Part shown: positions 18,714 to 26,926 of the stretch, piece after piece | How positions within the stretch are numbered: position 1 is the stretch's first letter | Layout of the letters: each line of letters begins with the position of its first letter | Source: JBNKZU01 sp050301795 | Lineage (GTDB): Bacteria > Pseudomonadota > Gammaproteobacteria > Thiohalomonadales > Thiohalomonadaceae | Reading direction: 5' to 3' | Length of the DNA stretch: 47,634 bases | Assembly (NCBI GenBank): GCA_050301795.1 | Contig: JBNKZU010000037.1 | Location: forward strand, 1 to 47,634 | Notes under the pieces: generated by a model | What the model saw: only the letters and a program-made list of their open reading frames with translations | What the model was told of the DNA's origin: nothing | Database searches by the model: none | Position numbers and translations under genes: made by a program

Positions 18714-19214
18714 GTGCTAAATGTAGGTATTGATCCACTTACGGGGCTTTGCAATCGACAGAAGCTTTACGAGTGCGGGCTCATCGAATTTCAGCGCTAT
18801 TTTCGCTATAAAAGAGACATCTCATTAATCATCGCAAGTATCGATAATTTTTTTCATATCCAATCCAAATATAGTATTGAAGCGATTGAACAGTGGCTTC
18901 AACAATTATCACAAGAGATCGCTTTTACCTTTCGGCCTACCGATATCGTATCGAGATATTCCGATGAAAAATTTGTAATCATGTTGCCGGAAACCGGTAT
19001 TCAAGGTGCGATGATCGCAAGTGATCGACTAAAGCAGAGTATTCAAGCGATGAATCATTGGCTTCCGGTATCGACATCGGTTTCGGTGGGTTATGCTGAT
19101 ATGAGCACAGTTCCAGACTTTGGTGAGTTTGATGATCTGCTGGCGCAAGCTGAAAAAGCACTCAATAAAGAGCAATTTGTTTCAAGTGGTTCAGATAATT
19201 CATCAATTAATTGA
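18714..19214 (+). CDS. GGDEF-domain protein with a degenerate active site
   Basis: This 166-residue protein is essentially one GGDEF (diguanylate cyclase) domain. DPLTGLCNRQKL is at residues 7-18, and the active-site hairpin reads RYSDEKF (residues 81-87) where the consensus is RYGGDEF. The two glycines and the catalytic acidic pattern are lost, and the metal aspartate region is SIDNFFH instead of DIDHFK, so catalysis is unlikely; GTP binding or a protein-interaction role is more plausible. The GTG at 18714 is chosen because AAGGAG at 18700-18705 lies 8 bases upstream; longer in-frame TTG starts have no such site. No sensor domain is attached. It lies alone between rnhB and thrS. Confidence 0.75.
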   Translation: MLNVGIDPLTGLCNRQKLYECGLIEFQRYFRYKRDISLIIASIDNFFHIQSKYSIEAIEQWLQQLSQEIAFTFRPTDIVSRYSDEKFVIMLPETGIQGAMIASDRLKQSIQAMNHWLPVSTSVSVGYADMSTVPDFGEFDDLLAQAEKALNKEQFVSSGSDNSSIN

Positions 19215-19266
19215 TTCAAATTCAAACCAGGTCAATTCTGCGCTACCAGACTCTAAACTGTTTGCG

Positions 19267-19272
19267 TATAAT
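19267..19272 (+). promoter_or_regulatory. Possible -10 element of a thrS promoter
   Basis: A perfect TATAAT lies 154 bases before thrS. The -35 position (TACCAG at 19244-19249, 17-base spacing) is a poor match, so the promoter is tentative. If real, transcription starts near 19279 and meets a terminator hairpin about 30 bases later. Confidence 0.35.
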
Positions 19273-19310
19273 ACCAACCCATAGAGTTTTACACTCACCA
19301 GTCACGATAT

Positions 19311-19337
19311 AAAGCACTACGTTAGTAGTGCTTTTTT
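19311..19337 (+). terminator. Perfect terminator hairpin in the thrS leader
   Basis: AAAGCACTAC (19311-19320) pairs perfectly with GTAGTGCTTT (19325-19334) around GTTA and is followed by more T residues. It ends either the GGDEF-gene transcript or a leader transcript started at the TATAAT about 40 bases upstream. In the latter case it would act as an attenuator for thrS. Confidence 0.75.
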
Positions 19338-19384
19338 ATGTATATCGCAGGAGCAACATGCTTAGGCGCGATGAAGATTAACAT

Positions 19385-19408
19385 GTGGTCACTCGTAGCG
19401 ATCACCAC
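19385..19408 (+). promoter_or_regulatory. Possible anticodon-like operator hairpin of thrS
   Basis: GTGGT (19385-19389) pairs with ACCAC (19404-19408), and an inner TCG/CGA pairing leaves a small loop region containing CGT at 19394-19396, a threonine anticodon triplet. In E. coli, ThrRS represses its own mRNA by binding a leader hairpin that mimics the tRNA-Thr anticodon arm with CGU. The similarity here is suggestive only; the stem is short and interrupted. Confidence 0.3.
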
Positions 19409-19425
19409 TGAACAGGAATAAAAAA

Positions 19426-21351
19426 ATGCCTGCAATTACCCTCCCGGATGGATCTGTTCGACAGTATGAACACCCATTATCAATCTATGATGTCGCTGCT
19501 GATATCGGTTCTGGTCTTGCAAAAGCAGCCTTAGCTGGAAAGGTTGATGGTACCTTAGTCGACACATCCTTTTTAATTGAGCACGATGTAACGCTAGCGC
19601 TGATTACTGATCGTGACGAGGAGGGGTTGGAGATCATTCGTCATTCAACAGCTCATTTATTGGCTCAAGCAGTAAAATCGCTCTTTCCTGATGTTCAGGT
19701 CACTATAGGCCCTGTGATTGATAACGGTTTTTATTACGACTTTGCTAACGATAAAGGGTTTAGTCCCGAAGATCTCGAAAAGATCGAAGTCAAGATGGCA
19801 GAGTTGGTAAAAGCAAATCTTCCTCTTGAGCGCTCAACGATGGATCGTGACGATGCGATTCAATTCTTCAAGGATATGGGAGAGGCGTATAAGGCTGAGA
19901 TCATTGAGGATATTCCTGCTGGAGAAACACTATCGCTCTATAAACAGGGTGATTTTGTTGATTTATGTCGCGGGCCTCATGTGCCTTCAACAGGGGCATT
20001 AAAGGCGTTTAAGTTAATGAAACTAGCAGGTGCCTATTGGCGCGGAGATTCGAATAACGCGATGTTGCAGCGGATCTACGGTACTGCATGGGCGAACAAA
20101 AAAGATCTCAAGAGCTATCTCCATCGCCTAGAAGAGGCAGAGAAGCGTGATCACCGCAAAATTGGTCGTCAACTCGATCTCTTCCATACCCAGGAAGAGG
20201 CTCCCGGGATGGTGTTTTGGCACGATAACGGCTGGACACTCTATCAACAGGTTGAGCAATATGTTCGTAAGGTATTAAAAGAGAATAACTACCAAGAGGT
20301 GCGTACTCCGCTCTTGGCTGACCGAGGTCTGTGGGAGAAATCCGGTCATTGGGAGAAATTCCGTGAAGATATGTTTACCACTGAGTCTGAGAAACGTACC
20401 TTCGCCATTAAACCCATGAACTGCCCATGCCATATCCAGATCTTCAATCAAGGTCTAAAAAGCTACCGTGACCTACCGCTTCGTATGGCTGAGTTTGGCT
20501 CATGTCATCGTAACGAACCCTCAGGAACCTTGCATGGCTTGATGCGGGTTCGTGGTTTTACTCAGGACGATGCACATATCTTCTGTAGCGAGAGTCAGAT
20601 TCAGTCAGAGGTTTCAACATTTATCGATCTTCTCTATAAGGTTTATGCCGACTTTGGGTTTAATGAAGTCATCATCAAGCTCTCTACTCGTCCAGAAAAA
20701 CGTGTTGGCTCGGATGAGGTATGGGACAAGGCCGAAAAAGCGCTTGAAGAGGCTCTGAATGCAAAAGGTATTGAGTGGGAACTGCAACCGGGCGAGGGCG
20801 CTTTCTATGGACCTAAAATCGAGTTCTCATTAAAGGATTGTCTGGAGCGTGTATGGCAATGCGGAACTATACAGGTGGATTTCTCAATGCCAGGTCGATT
20901 GGGCGCAGAGTTCGTGGCAGAGGACGGGAGCCGTCAGACTCCAGTGATGTTACATCGTGCGATATTGGGATCATTAGAGCGCTTTATCGGAATTCTTATT
21001 GAGAATTTTGCCGGTTCATTCCCATTATGGTTAGCACCCTTACAGGTTTCGATTCTCACAATTACCGATAAACAGCACCCATTTGCCCAAGAAGTTGAAA
21101 AAGAACTGATAAATAAGGGAATTAGAGCTAAATCCGACTTGAGAAATGAGAAGATCGGCTTTAAAATCCGCGAGCATACTATGCACCGAGTTCCATATAT
21201 GTTGGTTATCGGTGATAAAGAGGTAGAGAATAGAACTGTGGCCGTGCGCACGCGTAGTGGTAAAGACCTTGGCAGTTTGTCAGTCGATGCACTGATAGCA
21301 GGTTTGAACCAAGAGATCGCGAGCCGCGGCCGTAATGCTTTGGAGGATTAA
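19426..21351 (+). CDS. thrS: Threonyl-tRNA synthetase
   Basis: ThrRS is a class II synthetase that charges tRNA-Thr. The 641-residue length is standard. The N-terminal TGS domain spans roughly residues 1-62, then the editing domain with RHSTAHLLAQAV and the HxxxH-type zinc editing site. The catalytic core has MNCPCHIQIF, RNEPSGTLHGLMRVRGFTQDD and the C-terminal class II motif 3 HRAILGSLERFIGIL, followed by an anticodon-binding domain. A CAGGA ribosome-binding site precedes the ATG. It heads thrS-infC-rpmI-rplT. Confidence 0.98.
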   Translation: MPAITLPDGSVRQYEHPLSIYDVAADIGSGLAKAALAGKVDGTLVDTSFLIEHDVTLALITDRDEEGLEIIRHSTAHLLAQAVKSLFPDVQVTIGPVIDNGFYYDFANDKGFSPEDLEKIEVKMAELVKANLPLERSTMDRDDAIQFFKDMGEAYKAEIIEDIPAGETLSLYKQGDFVDLCRGPHVPSTGALKAFKLMKLAGAYWRGDSNNAMLQRIYGTAWANKKDLKSYLHRLEEAEKRDHRKIGRQLDLFHTQEEAPGMVFWHDNGWTLYQQVEQYVRKVLKENNYQEVRTPLLADRGLWEKSGHWEKFREDMFTTESEKRTFAIKPMNCPCHIQIFNQGLKSYRDLPLRMAEFGSCHRNEPSGTLHGLMRVRGFTQDDAHIFCSESQIQSEVSTFIDLLYKVYADFGFNEVIIKLSTRPEKRVGSDEVWDKAEKALEEALNAKGIEWELQPGEGAFYGPKIEFSLKDCLERVWQCGTIQVDFSMPGRLGAEFVAEDGSRQTPVMLHRAILGSLERFIGILIENFAGSFPLWLAPLQVSILTITDKQHPFAQEVEKELINKGIRAKSDLRNEKIGFKIREHTMHRVPYMLVIGDKEVENRTVAVRTRSGKDLGSLSVDALIAGLNQEIASRGRNALED

Positions 21352-21354
21352 AAT

Positions 21355-21879
21355 ATCGCTGCAAAAGAGAAATTGGTACGGATAAATAGAGATATCCGTG
21401 TACCTGAAGTGCGTTTGATTAGTGACGATCAAGATCAGCTTGGCGTTGTTAAAATTGATGATGCACTAAAAGCTGCTGAAGAAGCGGGATTGGATTTGGT
21501 CGAAGTATCACCTAATGCCACGCCGCCAGTTTGCCGGATTATGGATTACGGTAAATATCAATTTGAACAACGTAAAAAGCAGCAGGCGGCTAAGAAAAAG
21601 CAGAAACAGGTTAATCTTAAAGAGATTAAGTTTAGACCAGGGACGGAAGAGGGCGACTATCAGGTAAAACTACGCAACCTGATACGTTTCCTGAGCGATG
21701 GGGACAGGGTCAAGGTAACGTTACGTTTCCGTGGCCGTGAGATGGCTCACCAGGAACTTGGACGTGATCTTCTCAAACGTGTTGAGGCTGATTTAGAAGA
21801 GTATGGCTCTGTTGATCAGTTTCCTCGCATGGAAGGAAGACAGATGGTGATGATGATCGCACCCCATAAAAAGAAGTAG
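21355..21879 (+). CDS. infC: Translation initiation factor IF-3, AUC start codon
   Basis: IF-3 prevents premature subunit joining and proofreads the start codon. The product, 174 residues, is recognised by VRINRDIRVPEVRLIS, the GKYQFEQRKKQQAAKKKQ linker and the RFRGREMAHQELG C-domain. The start is read as ATC at 21355 (M-A-A-K-E-K-L-V). A consensus GGAGG at 21342-21346 is ideally spaced (8 bases) for it, whereas the in-frame TTG at 21373 has no such site and would trim conserved residues. Rare starts at infC (AUU in E. coli) allow IF-3 to repress its own translation. It begins 3 bases after thrS. Confidence 0.95.
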   Translation: MAAKEKLVRINRDIRVPEVRLISDDQDQLGVVKIDDALKAAEEAGLDLVEVSPNATPPVCRIMDYGKYQFEQRKKQQAAKKKQKQVNLKEIKFRPGTEEGDYQVKLRNLIRFLSDGDRVKVTLRFRGREMAHQELGRDLLKRVEADLEEYGSVDQFPRMEGRQMVMMIAPHKKK

Positions 21880-22000
21880 TTAGCTACTTCGAAAACGTAC
21901 TACTGTCCGCCGTTTAATCTGGTGTCCAGTCGCAAACGTATGTTTCATTATTAATCGGTAGCACGAGTTTGCGGTGCTATAAAATGCGGAGTTACATCTC

Positions 22001-22195
22001 ATGCCAAAAATGAAAACTAACCGTGGTGCAGCCAAGCGCTTTAAGCGTACTGCCAGCGGTTTTAAGCGTAAGCAGTCGTTTCGTCGACATATTCTGACCA
22101 AGAAGCCTACCAAGCGTAAGCGTCAGTTGCGTTCACCATCACAGGTGCACGAGTCTGATGTAAGCATGGTTAAGCGTTTGATCCCTTATAGCTAA
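22001..22195 (+). CDS. rpmI: 50S ribosomal protein L35
   Basis: The 64-residue, very basic protein begins MPKMKTNRGAAKRFKRTASG, the L35 signature. It lies 121 bases after infC; in E. coli that gap and its surroundings contribute to the L20-binding operator that represses rpmI and rplT translation. It is directly followed by rplT. Confidence 0.97.
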   Translation: MPKMKTNRGAAKRFKRTASGFKRKQSFRRHILTKKPTKRKRQLRSPSQVHESDVSMVKRLIPYS

Positions 22196-22212
22196 GTCAG
22201 GAGTGTTGAAAA

Positions 22213-22572
22213 ATGCCTAGAGTAAAACGTGGCGTCACTGCACGCGCCAAGCACAAAAAAGTAATTGCACAAGCGAAAGGCTATAAAGGTCGTCGCAAGA
22301 ATGTTTACCGTGTTGCCAAGCAGGCGGTAATTAAAGCTGGTCAATATGCCTATCGTGACCGTCGTCAGCGCAAGCGTCAATTCCGTACACTGTGGATTGC
22401 GCGTATCAATGCAGCAGCACGTGAATGTGGTCTTTCGTATAGCCGTATGATCAACGGTCTGAAAAAGGCGGGTATTGAACTGGATCGTAAGGTTCTGGCC
22501 GATATTGCTGTGACTGACAAGAATGGTTTTGCAACACTGGCTGAACAAGCTAAGGCCAGTCTCGCAGGCTAA
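22213..22572 (+). CDS. rplT: 50S ribosomal protein L20
   Basis: L20 is an early assembly protein of the large subunit and the translational repressor of its own operon in enterobacteria. The 119-residue product begins MPRVKRGVTARAKHKKVI and has RRKNVYRVAKQAVIKAGQYAY and the C-terminal RMINGLKKAGIELDRK. It is 17 bases after rpmI and is followed by a strong terminator. Confidence 0.98.
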   Translation: MPRVKRGVTARAKHKKVIAQAKGYKGRRKNVYRVAKQAVIKAGQYAYRDRRQRKRQFRTLWIARINAAARECGLSYSRMINGLKKAGIELDRKVLADIAVTDKNGFATLAEQAKASLAG

Positions 22573-22616
22573 CTATTGAATTGCAGCGAAAGCTGTATTC
22601 AAAAGTAGAATCGCCG

Positions 22617-22655
22617 AAAGGGGAAGGTCTTAAGCCTTCCCCTTTTGCGTTTTTA
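22617..22655 (+). terminator. Intrinsic terminator of thrS-infC-rpmI-rplT
   Basis: GGGGAAGG (22620-22627) pairs with CCTTCCCC (22635-22642), extended by AAA/TTT, and a T-rich stretch follows. It closes the ribosomal protein operon and separates it from pheS. Confidence 0.88.
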
Positions 22656-22717
22656 TAAATCTGTTTCTCTCGCTAAAGACTATATGGATATAGGGATAGA
22701 GTCATGCAGGAGCAATT

Positions 22718-22790
22718 ACCGAGGCGCAGAGAACGCAATGTTTAAATAGATAATTCTCGTCTCTGGCGTTATTGGTGCCTCTGCGAGATC
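22718..22790. repeat. Degenerate long dyad repeat upstream of pheS
   Basis: ACCGAGGCGCAGAGAACGC at 22718-22736 and the segment GTCTCTGGCGTTATTGGTGC at 22759-22778, followed by CTCTGCGAG, form imperfect inverted arms. The words (CAGAGA, CTCTGCG, ACCGAGG) resemble a widespread type of intergenic palindrome built from ACCACAGAG/CTCTGTGGT-like units. No Phe-codon leader peptide is visible in this gap, so it does not look like an E. coli pheM attenuator. Confidence 0.45.
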
Positions 22791-22809
22791 AAAAACTGGA
22801 GTGAAACTC

Positions 22810-23826
22810 GTGAGTGAGTTATCGGATATTTCAGCAAAGGCAAGTGAAGAGATCGCTGCGGCAGATGATCTGAATGTACTGGAGCAGATCCGGGTGAACT
22901 ATCTGGGCAAAAAGGGGGTGCTAACGGAGCAGATGAAGACCCTCGGGAAGCTGACACCTGAAGAACGTCCGGCAGCGGGTCAGGCGATTAATCAGGCCAA
23001 GCAGATAGTGCAACAGGCACTGGAAGCCAGAAAAGAGACACTTAAAAGCGCACAACTTAATGCCCGACTGGCCTCTGAAGCAGTTGATGTCACCCTACCT
23101 GGACGTGGTCAGCAACGTGGCGGTTATCATCCGGTAACCAAAACGCTCAAGCGCATCGAATCGTTGTTCTCACAGCTCGGTTTTGAGGTGGCTGAAGGGC
23201 CAGAGATTGAGGATGATTTCCATAATTTTGAAGCGCTCAATATCCCTGAGACACATCCAGCACGGGCAATGCACGATACCTTCTATTTTGATGAACACAC
23301 TCTGTTGAGAACACACACCTCGCCAGTACAAGTCCGCGTGATGGAAAATCGAAAGCCACCGCTACGTATTATCGCGCCCGGGCGAGTCTATCGTTGTGAC
23401 TCTGATCTAACACACACTCCGATGTTTCATCAGGTCGAAGGCCTGTTTGTCGACAAAGATGTCAGTTTTGCCGATTTAAAGGGAGTGCTGGATGATTTTC
23501 TACACCGTTTTTTTGAAAAGGAGTTGAAGGTTCGTTTTCGTCCATCCTACTTCCCTTTTACTGAGCCATCAGCCGAGGCAGATATTCAATGCGTTATGTG
23601 TGGAGGCGAGGGTTGTCGTGTCTGTAGTCACACAGGATGGTTAGAGGTGTTGGGTTGCGGAATGGTGCATCCAAAGGTATTCGAAAATGTCGGTATCGAT
23701 AAAGAGAAGTACACCGGGTTTGCCTTTGGTATGGGCGTAGAGCGCCTGGCGATGCTTCGTTATGGTGTTAATGATTTAAGGCTCTTCTTCGAAAACGATC
23801 TGCGATTCTTACGGCAGTTCCAATAA
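22810..23826 (+). CDS. pheS: Phenylalanyl-tRNA synthetase alpha subunit
   Basis: PheS carries the catalytic class II core of the alpha2-beta2 PheRS. The 338-residue product starts MSELSDISAKASEEI, with an N-terminal coiled-coil that binds tRNA, then VNYLGKKG, TSPVQVRVME, GRVYRCDSDLTHTPMFHQVE and the motif 3 GFAFGMGVERLAMLRY. The GTG at 22810 is chosen over the GTG at 22801 because TGGAG at 22797-22801 is then 8 bases upstream. A CxxCxGxGCxxC-like cluster (CVMCGGEGCRVC) is a normal feature of many PheS proteins. Confidence 0.97.
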   Translation: MSELSDISAKASEEIAAADDLNVLEQIRVNYLGKKGVLTEQMKTLGKLTPEERPAAGQAINQAKQIVQQALEARKETLKSAQLNARLASEAVDVTLPGRGQQRGGYHPVTKTLKRIESLFSQLGFEVAEGPEIEDDFHNFEALNIPETHPARAMHDTFYFDEHTLLRTHTSPVQVRVMENRKPPLRIIAPGRVYRCDSDLTHTPMFHQVEGLFVDKDVSFADLKGVLDDFLHRFFEKELKVRFRPSYFPFTEPSAEADIQCVMCGGEGCRVCSHTGWLEVLGCGMVHPKVFENVGIDKEKYTGFAFGMGVERLAMLRYGVNDLRLFFENDLRFLRQFQ

Positions 23827-23835
23827 AAAAGTGAT

Positions 23836-23873
23836 TAACCACAGATACCCATATCTATGTGTCTCGGTGGTAA
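23836..23873. repeat. Dyad repeat between pheS and pheT
   Basis: TTAACCAC at the left and GGTGGTAA at the right are near-complementary, and AGATA-CCCA-TATCT forms a perfect inner hairpin. The words (ACCACAG, GTGTCTCGGTGG) are related to the dyad upstream of pheS, so both may belong to one repeat family. It separates pheS from pheT by 78 bases, unusual for genes that are often nearly contiguous. Confidence 0.45.
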
Positions 23874-23904
23874 AGATTAAAAAAAGTTTAATGAGAACTT
23901 AAAA

Positions 23905-26286
23905 ATGAAATTTAGCGAACAGTGGTTACGTGAATGGACAAATCCTAAGGTGACAACCGCCGAGTTGTCACACCAGTTGACAATGTCTGGCTTGGAGGTT
24001 GACGCGATTGAGCCTGTTGCCGCTGATTTTAGTGGTGTATTTGTCGCGAAAGTTTTGACGGTGGAACCTCATCCTGATGCCGATAAACTTCGGGTTTGTG
24101 AGGTCGATGCCGGAACTGGTGAAACACTGAAGATCGTCTGCGGTGCCGCTAATGTCAGGGTTGGACTCCATGTGCCAGCAGCATTAATTGGAGCGGTTTT
24201 ACCCGGAAATTTCAAGATTAAAAAATCAAAACTCCGTGGTGTTGAATCCTTTGGAATGCTCTGTTCAGAATCTGAGCTTGGTCTTGCAGAAAGCGCTGAT
24301 GGCCTGATGGAGCTTCCGGCCGATAGCCCTGTTGGCACCGATATTCGTGAATATCTATTGTTAAACGACAAAACGATCGAACTGGGATTAACGCCAAATC
24401 GCGGCGACTGTCTGAGTATTGCCGGGGTTGCTCGCGAGGTTGGCGTTTTAAACCGATGCGATGTCGCTGCACCCGCCTTTGATAAGGTGACCGTATCGAG
24501 TGATGCCACATTTCCGGTAACGATTACAGACAGCGATCACTGTCCTCGCTATTTGGGAAGGGTTATTAAAGGGGTTAATCCAAAAGCGACAACACCTTTA
24601 TGGATGGTTGAGCACCTTCGTCGTAGCGATATTCGTTCTTTGTCGCCATTAGTTGATGTTACCAACTATCTGCTGATAGAGATGGGACAGCCAATGCACG
24701 CTTTTGATCTCAATAAACTCAGTGGTGGAATTGATGTGCGCCTCTCCAGAAAGGGTGAGCAGTTAGCGCTACTGAATGAAACCACCATTACGCTTGATGA
24801 TTCATCACTGGTGATTGCGGATGCAAATGGCGTGGTAGCACTCGCCGGAATCATGGGTGGTGAACCAACATCGGTTACTGACGAAACAGTCGATATCTTC
24901 CTTGAAAGTGCGTTCTTTGCACCTGGTTTGATTGCAGGTAAGGCACGTCAGTATGGACTGCATACCGATTCATCACACCGTTTTGAGCGTGGTGTTTCTC
25001 CCGATCTTTCGCCTGAGGCAATCGAACGGGCAACGCAGTTAATTATCGATATCTGTGGTGGTGAAGCTGGTGAGGTTGTGAATGTCACTCTAGCCGAGAA
25101 GCTCCCAGTCAGAGCGTCGGTGGTACTACGCCATACGAGACTTGAGATGGTGCTTGGAATGCCGATCTCGCGGGAAGATGTTACAACAATCCTAAACCGA
25201 CTTGATATGAAGGTTATCGAGACAGAAGAGGGATGGAGTGTTACACCACCGATGTTCAGGTTCGATATTGAGATCGAAGAGGATCTGATCGAAGAGGTAG
25301 GGCGGATTATTGGCTATGATCAACTCCCTGTGCGAATGATTGGTTCTGCACCAAATCTTCCCCTGATACCTGAAGCGCAGAATCAAAAGGATCAACTACG
25401 CCAGATTTTAATTGAGCGTGGTTATCAGGAGGCCGTTACCTACAGTTTCGTTGATCCAGCGCTTTCTGCATTGATCGATACGGCAAATGATCCGATTAAG
25501 CTCGCAAACCCGATTTCGGCTGACCTTTCGGTGATGCGGACAACACTACTTACCGGATTGATTTCTGCACTGCGCTACAACGTCAACAGACAACAGGAAC
25601 GAGTTCGTCTGTTTGAAACCGGATTAAGCTTCATCCTGGTAGGCGAAAAGATTGTTCAAAATGAGAAGATCGCAGGCATTATCTGTGGATCGACCGTTCC
25701 TGAGCAGTGGTCGATCACTGAGGAATCTCCTGACTTCTTCGATATTAAAGGCGATTGTGAGGCTCTACTCTCTCTGCTTGATAAAGAGTCGACCGTGCGA
25801 TTTGTTGCGGATAAGACCATCAATTTATTACATCCGGGGCAATCTGCACGGGTTGAGATCAATGGTGAGGATGCAGGGTATATTGGTGCGATACATCCTC
25901 AGATCTGTGACAAGCTTGATATTCCGTCTAAATGCTTTGTTTTCGAGCTGGAGACATCACTGCTCTATAAAGGTGGGGTCTCAAAGTTTAAGCCACTCTC
26001 AAAGTTTCCGGCGATTCGACGTGATCTTGCGTTTGTCGTGGATCAGAAAATCGATGTTCAACAGATTATTGATGCAATCTATGACAGTGCGCCAGATTAC
26101 CTTTCAGACTTAAAGCTATTTGATGTATATCAGGGCGAACATATTGATTTAGGACGAAAAAGTCTTGCATTGGGCTTGACGTTACAGGCACAATCACGCA
26201 CTCTTACTGATGAAGAGGTTGATACGGCTATAAATTTAGTCGTTGATTGCCTGAAACAAAGACTCAATGCTACTTTAAGAGACTAA
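23905..26286 (+). CDS. pheT: Phenylalanyl-tRNA synthetase beta subunit
   Basis: PheT provides editing and tRNA-binding parts of PheRS. At 793 residues it has the full bacterial architecture: an EMAP-like tRNA-binding domain at about residues 40-150 (HPDADKLRVCEVDAG, VCGAANVRVG), B1/B5 and B3/B4 domains (LTPNRGDCLSIAGVAREV), a pseudo-catalytic core, and a C-terminal FDX-ACB domain (KFPAIRRDLAFVVDQKID). It follows pheS across a dyad repeat and precedes ihfA by 6 bases. Confidence 0.98.
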   Translation: MKFSEQWLREWTNPKVTTAELSHQLTMSGLEVDAIEPVAADFSGVFVAKVLTVEPHPDADKLRVCEVDAGTGETLKIVCGAANVRVGLHVPAALIGAVLPGNFKIKKSKLRGVESFGMLCSESELGLAESADGLMELPADSPVGTDIREYLLLNDKTIELGLTPNRGDCLSIAGVAREVGVLNRCDVAAPAFDKVTVSSDATFPVTITDSDHCPRYLGRVIKGVNPKATTPLWMVEHLRRSDIRSLSPLVDVTNYLLIEMGQPMHAFDLNKLSGGIDVRLSRKGEQLALLNETTITLDDSSLVIADANGVVALAGIMGGEPTSVTDETVDIFLESAFFAPGLIAGKARQYGLHTDSSHRFERGVSPDLSPEAIERATQLIIDICGGEAGEVVNVTLAEKLPVRASVVLRHTRLEMVLGMPISREDVTTILNRLDMKVIETEEGWSVTPPMFRFDIEIEEDLIEEVGRIIGYDQLPVRMIGSAPNLPLIPEAQNQKDQLRQILIERGYQEAVTYSFVDPALSALIDTANDPIKLANPISADLSVMRTTLLTGLISALRYNVNRQQERVRLFETGLSFILVGEKIVQNEKIAGIICGSTVPEQWSITEESPDFFDIKGDCEALLSLLDKESTVRFVADKTINLLHPGQSARVEINGEDAGYIGAIHPQICDKLDIPSKCFVFELETSLLYKGGVSKFKPLSKFPAIRRDLAFVVDQKIDVQQIIDAIYDSAPDYLSDLKLFDVYQGEHIDLGRKSLALGLTLQAQSRTLTDEEVDTAINLVVDCLKQRLNATLRD

Positions 26287-26292
26287 TTATCA

Positions 26293-26595
26293 ATGGCACT
26301 GACTAAAGCAGGACTCGCAGAACAGCTATTTGACGAGGTAGGCCTTAACAAGAGAGAGGCAAAAGAGCTGGTAGAACTCTTCTTTGAAGAGATCAGAGAT
26401 GCACTCGAAAATGGTGAAAATGTAAAACTATCAGGCTTCGGTAACTTCGAGTTACGTGATAAAAGCCAAAGACCGGGAAGAAACCCAAAAACTGGTGAAG
26501 AGATCCCGATCACAGCAAGAAGAGTCGTTACCTTTAGACCAGGACAGAAGTTAAAAGCGAGGGTAGAAGTCTATGCTGGAAACCAGCAACAATAA
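26293..26595 (+). CDS. ihfA: Integration host factor alpha subunit
   Basis: IHF alpha pairs with IHF beta (not in this window) to bend DNA by more than 160 degrees at specific sites. The 100-residue HU-family protein contains KLSGFGNFELRDKSQRPGRN with the intercalating-proline arm (RPGRNPKTGEEIPI) and RRVVTFRPGQKLK. The pheT-ihfA-merR order is standard for gammaproteobacteria and identifies it as alpha rather than beta. Confidence 0.97.
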   Translation: MALTKAGLAEQLFDEVGLNKREAKELVELFFEEIRDALENGENVKLSGFGNFELRDKSQRPGRNPKTGEEIPITARRVVTFRPGQKLKARVEVYAGNQQQ

Positions 26596-26926
26596 CGAAC
26601 TTCCTCCCATACCAGGGAAGCGGTACTTCACTATCGGTGAGGTAAGTGAACTTTGTTTAGTTAAACCCCATGTTCTTCGTTATTGGGAACAGGAATTTCC
26701 TCAGCTCAAACCGGTTAAACGTCGTGGAAATCGCCGTTATTATCAGCGCCAAGACGTGATTATGATTCGCCAGATCCGATCATTGCTCTATGAACAGGGC
26801 TTTACCATCGGCGGCGCGAGACAGCAAATGGAGAGTGAAGATAGCAAGAAAGACTCTCATCAAAGCCAACAAATCATCAAACAGTTACGTATGGAACTTG
26901 AGGAAGTTCTCGACCTATTAAAATAG
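26573..26926 (+). CDS. MerR-family transcriptional regulator
   Basis: The 117-residue protein has an N-terminal MerR winged helix-turn-helix (YFTIGEVSELCLVKPHVLRYWE, read here as FTIGEVSEL and VLRYWEQEFP) with the wing RRGNRRYYQRQDV. A short helical C-terminus follows with no metal- or drug-binding domain. It overlaps ihfA by 23 bases, the conserved gammaproteobacterial position for this uncharacterised regulator. In many relatives a tRNA-Pro gene follows; none is found here. Confidence 0.9.
   Translation: MLETSNNNELPPIPGKRYFTIGEVSELCLVKPHVLRYWEQEFPQLKPVKRRGNRRYYQRQDVIMIRQIRSLLYEQGFTIGGARQQMESEDSKKDSHQSQQIIKQLRMELEEVLDLLK

Noticed and set aside
22704..22745. A 13-codon ORF (MQEQLPRRRERNV) upstream of pheS as a Phe leader peptide
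   Set aside because: It contains no phenylalanine codons and lies in the dyad repeat, so it does not fit pheM-type attenuation.
24069..24509. Minus-strand 146-codon ORF opposite pheT
   Set aside because: The plus strand encodes conserved PheT here; the shadow has no family features.
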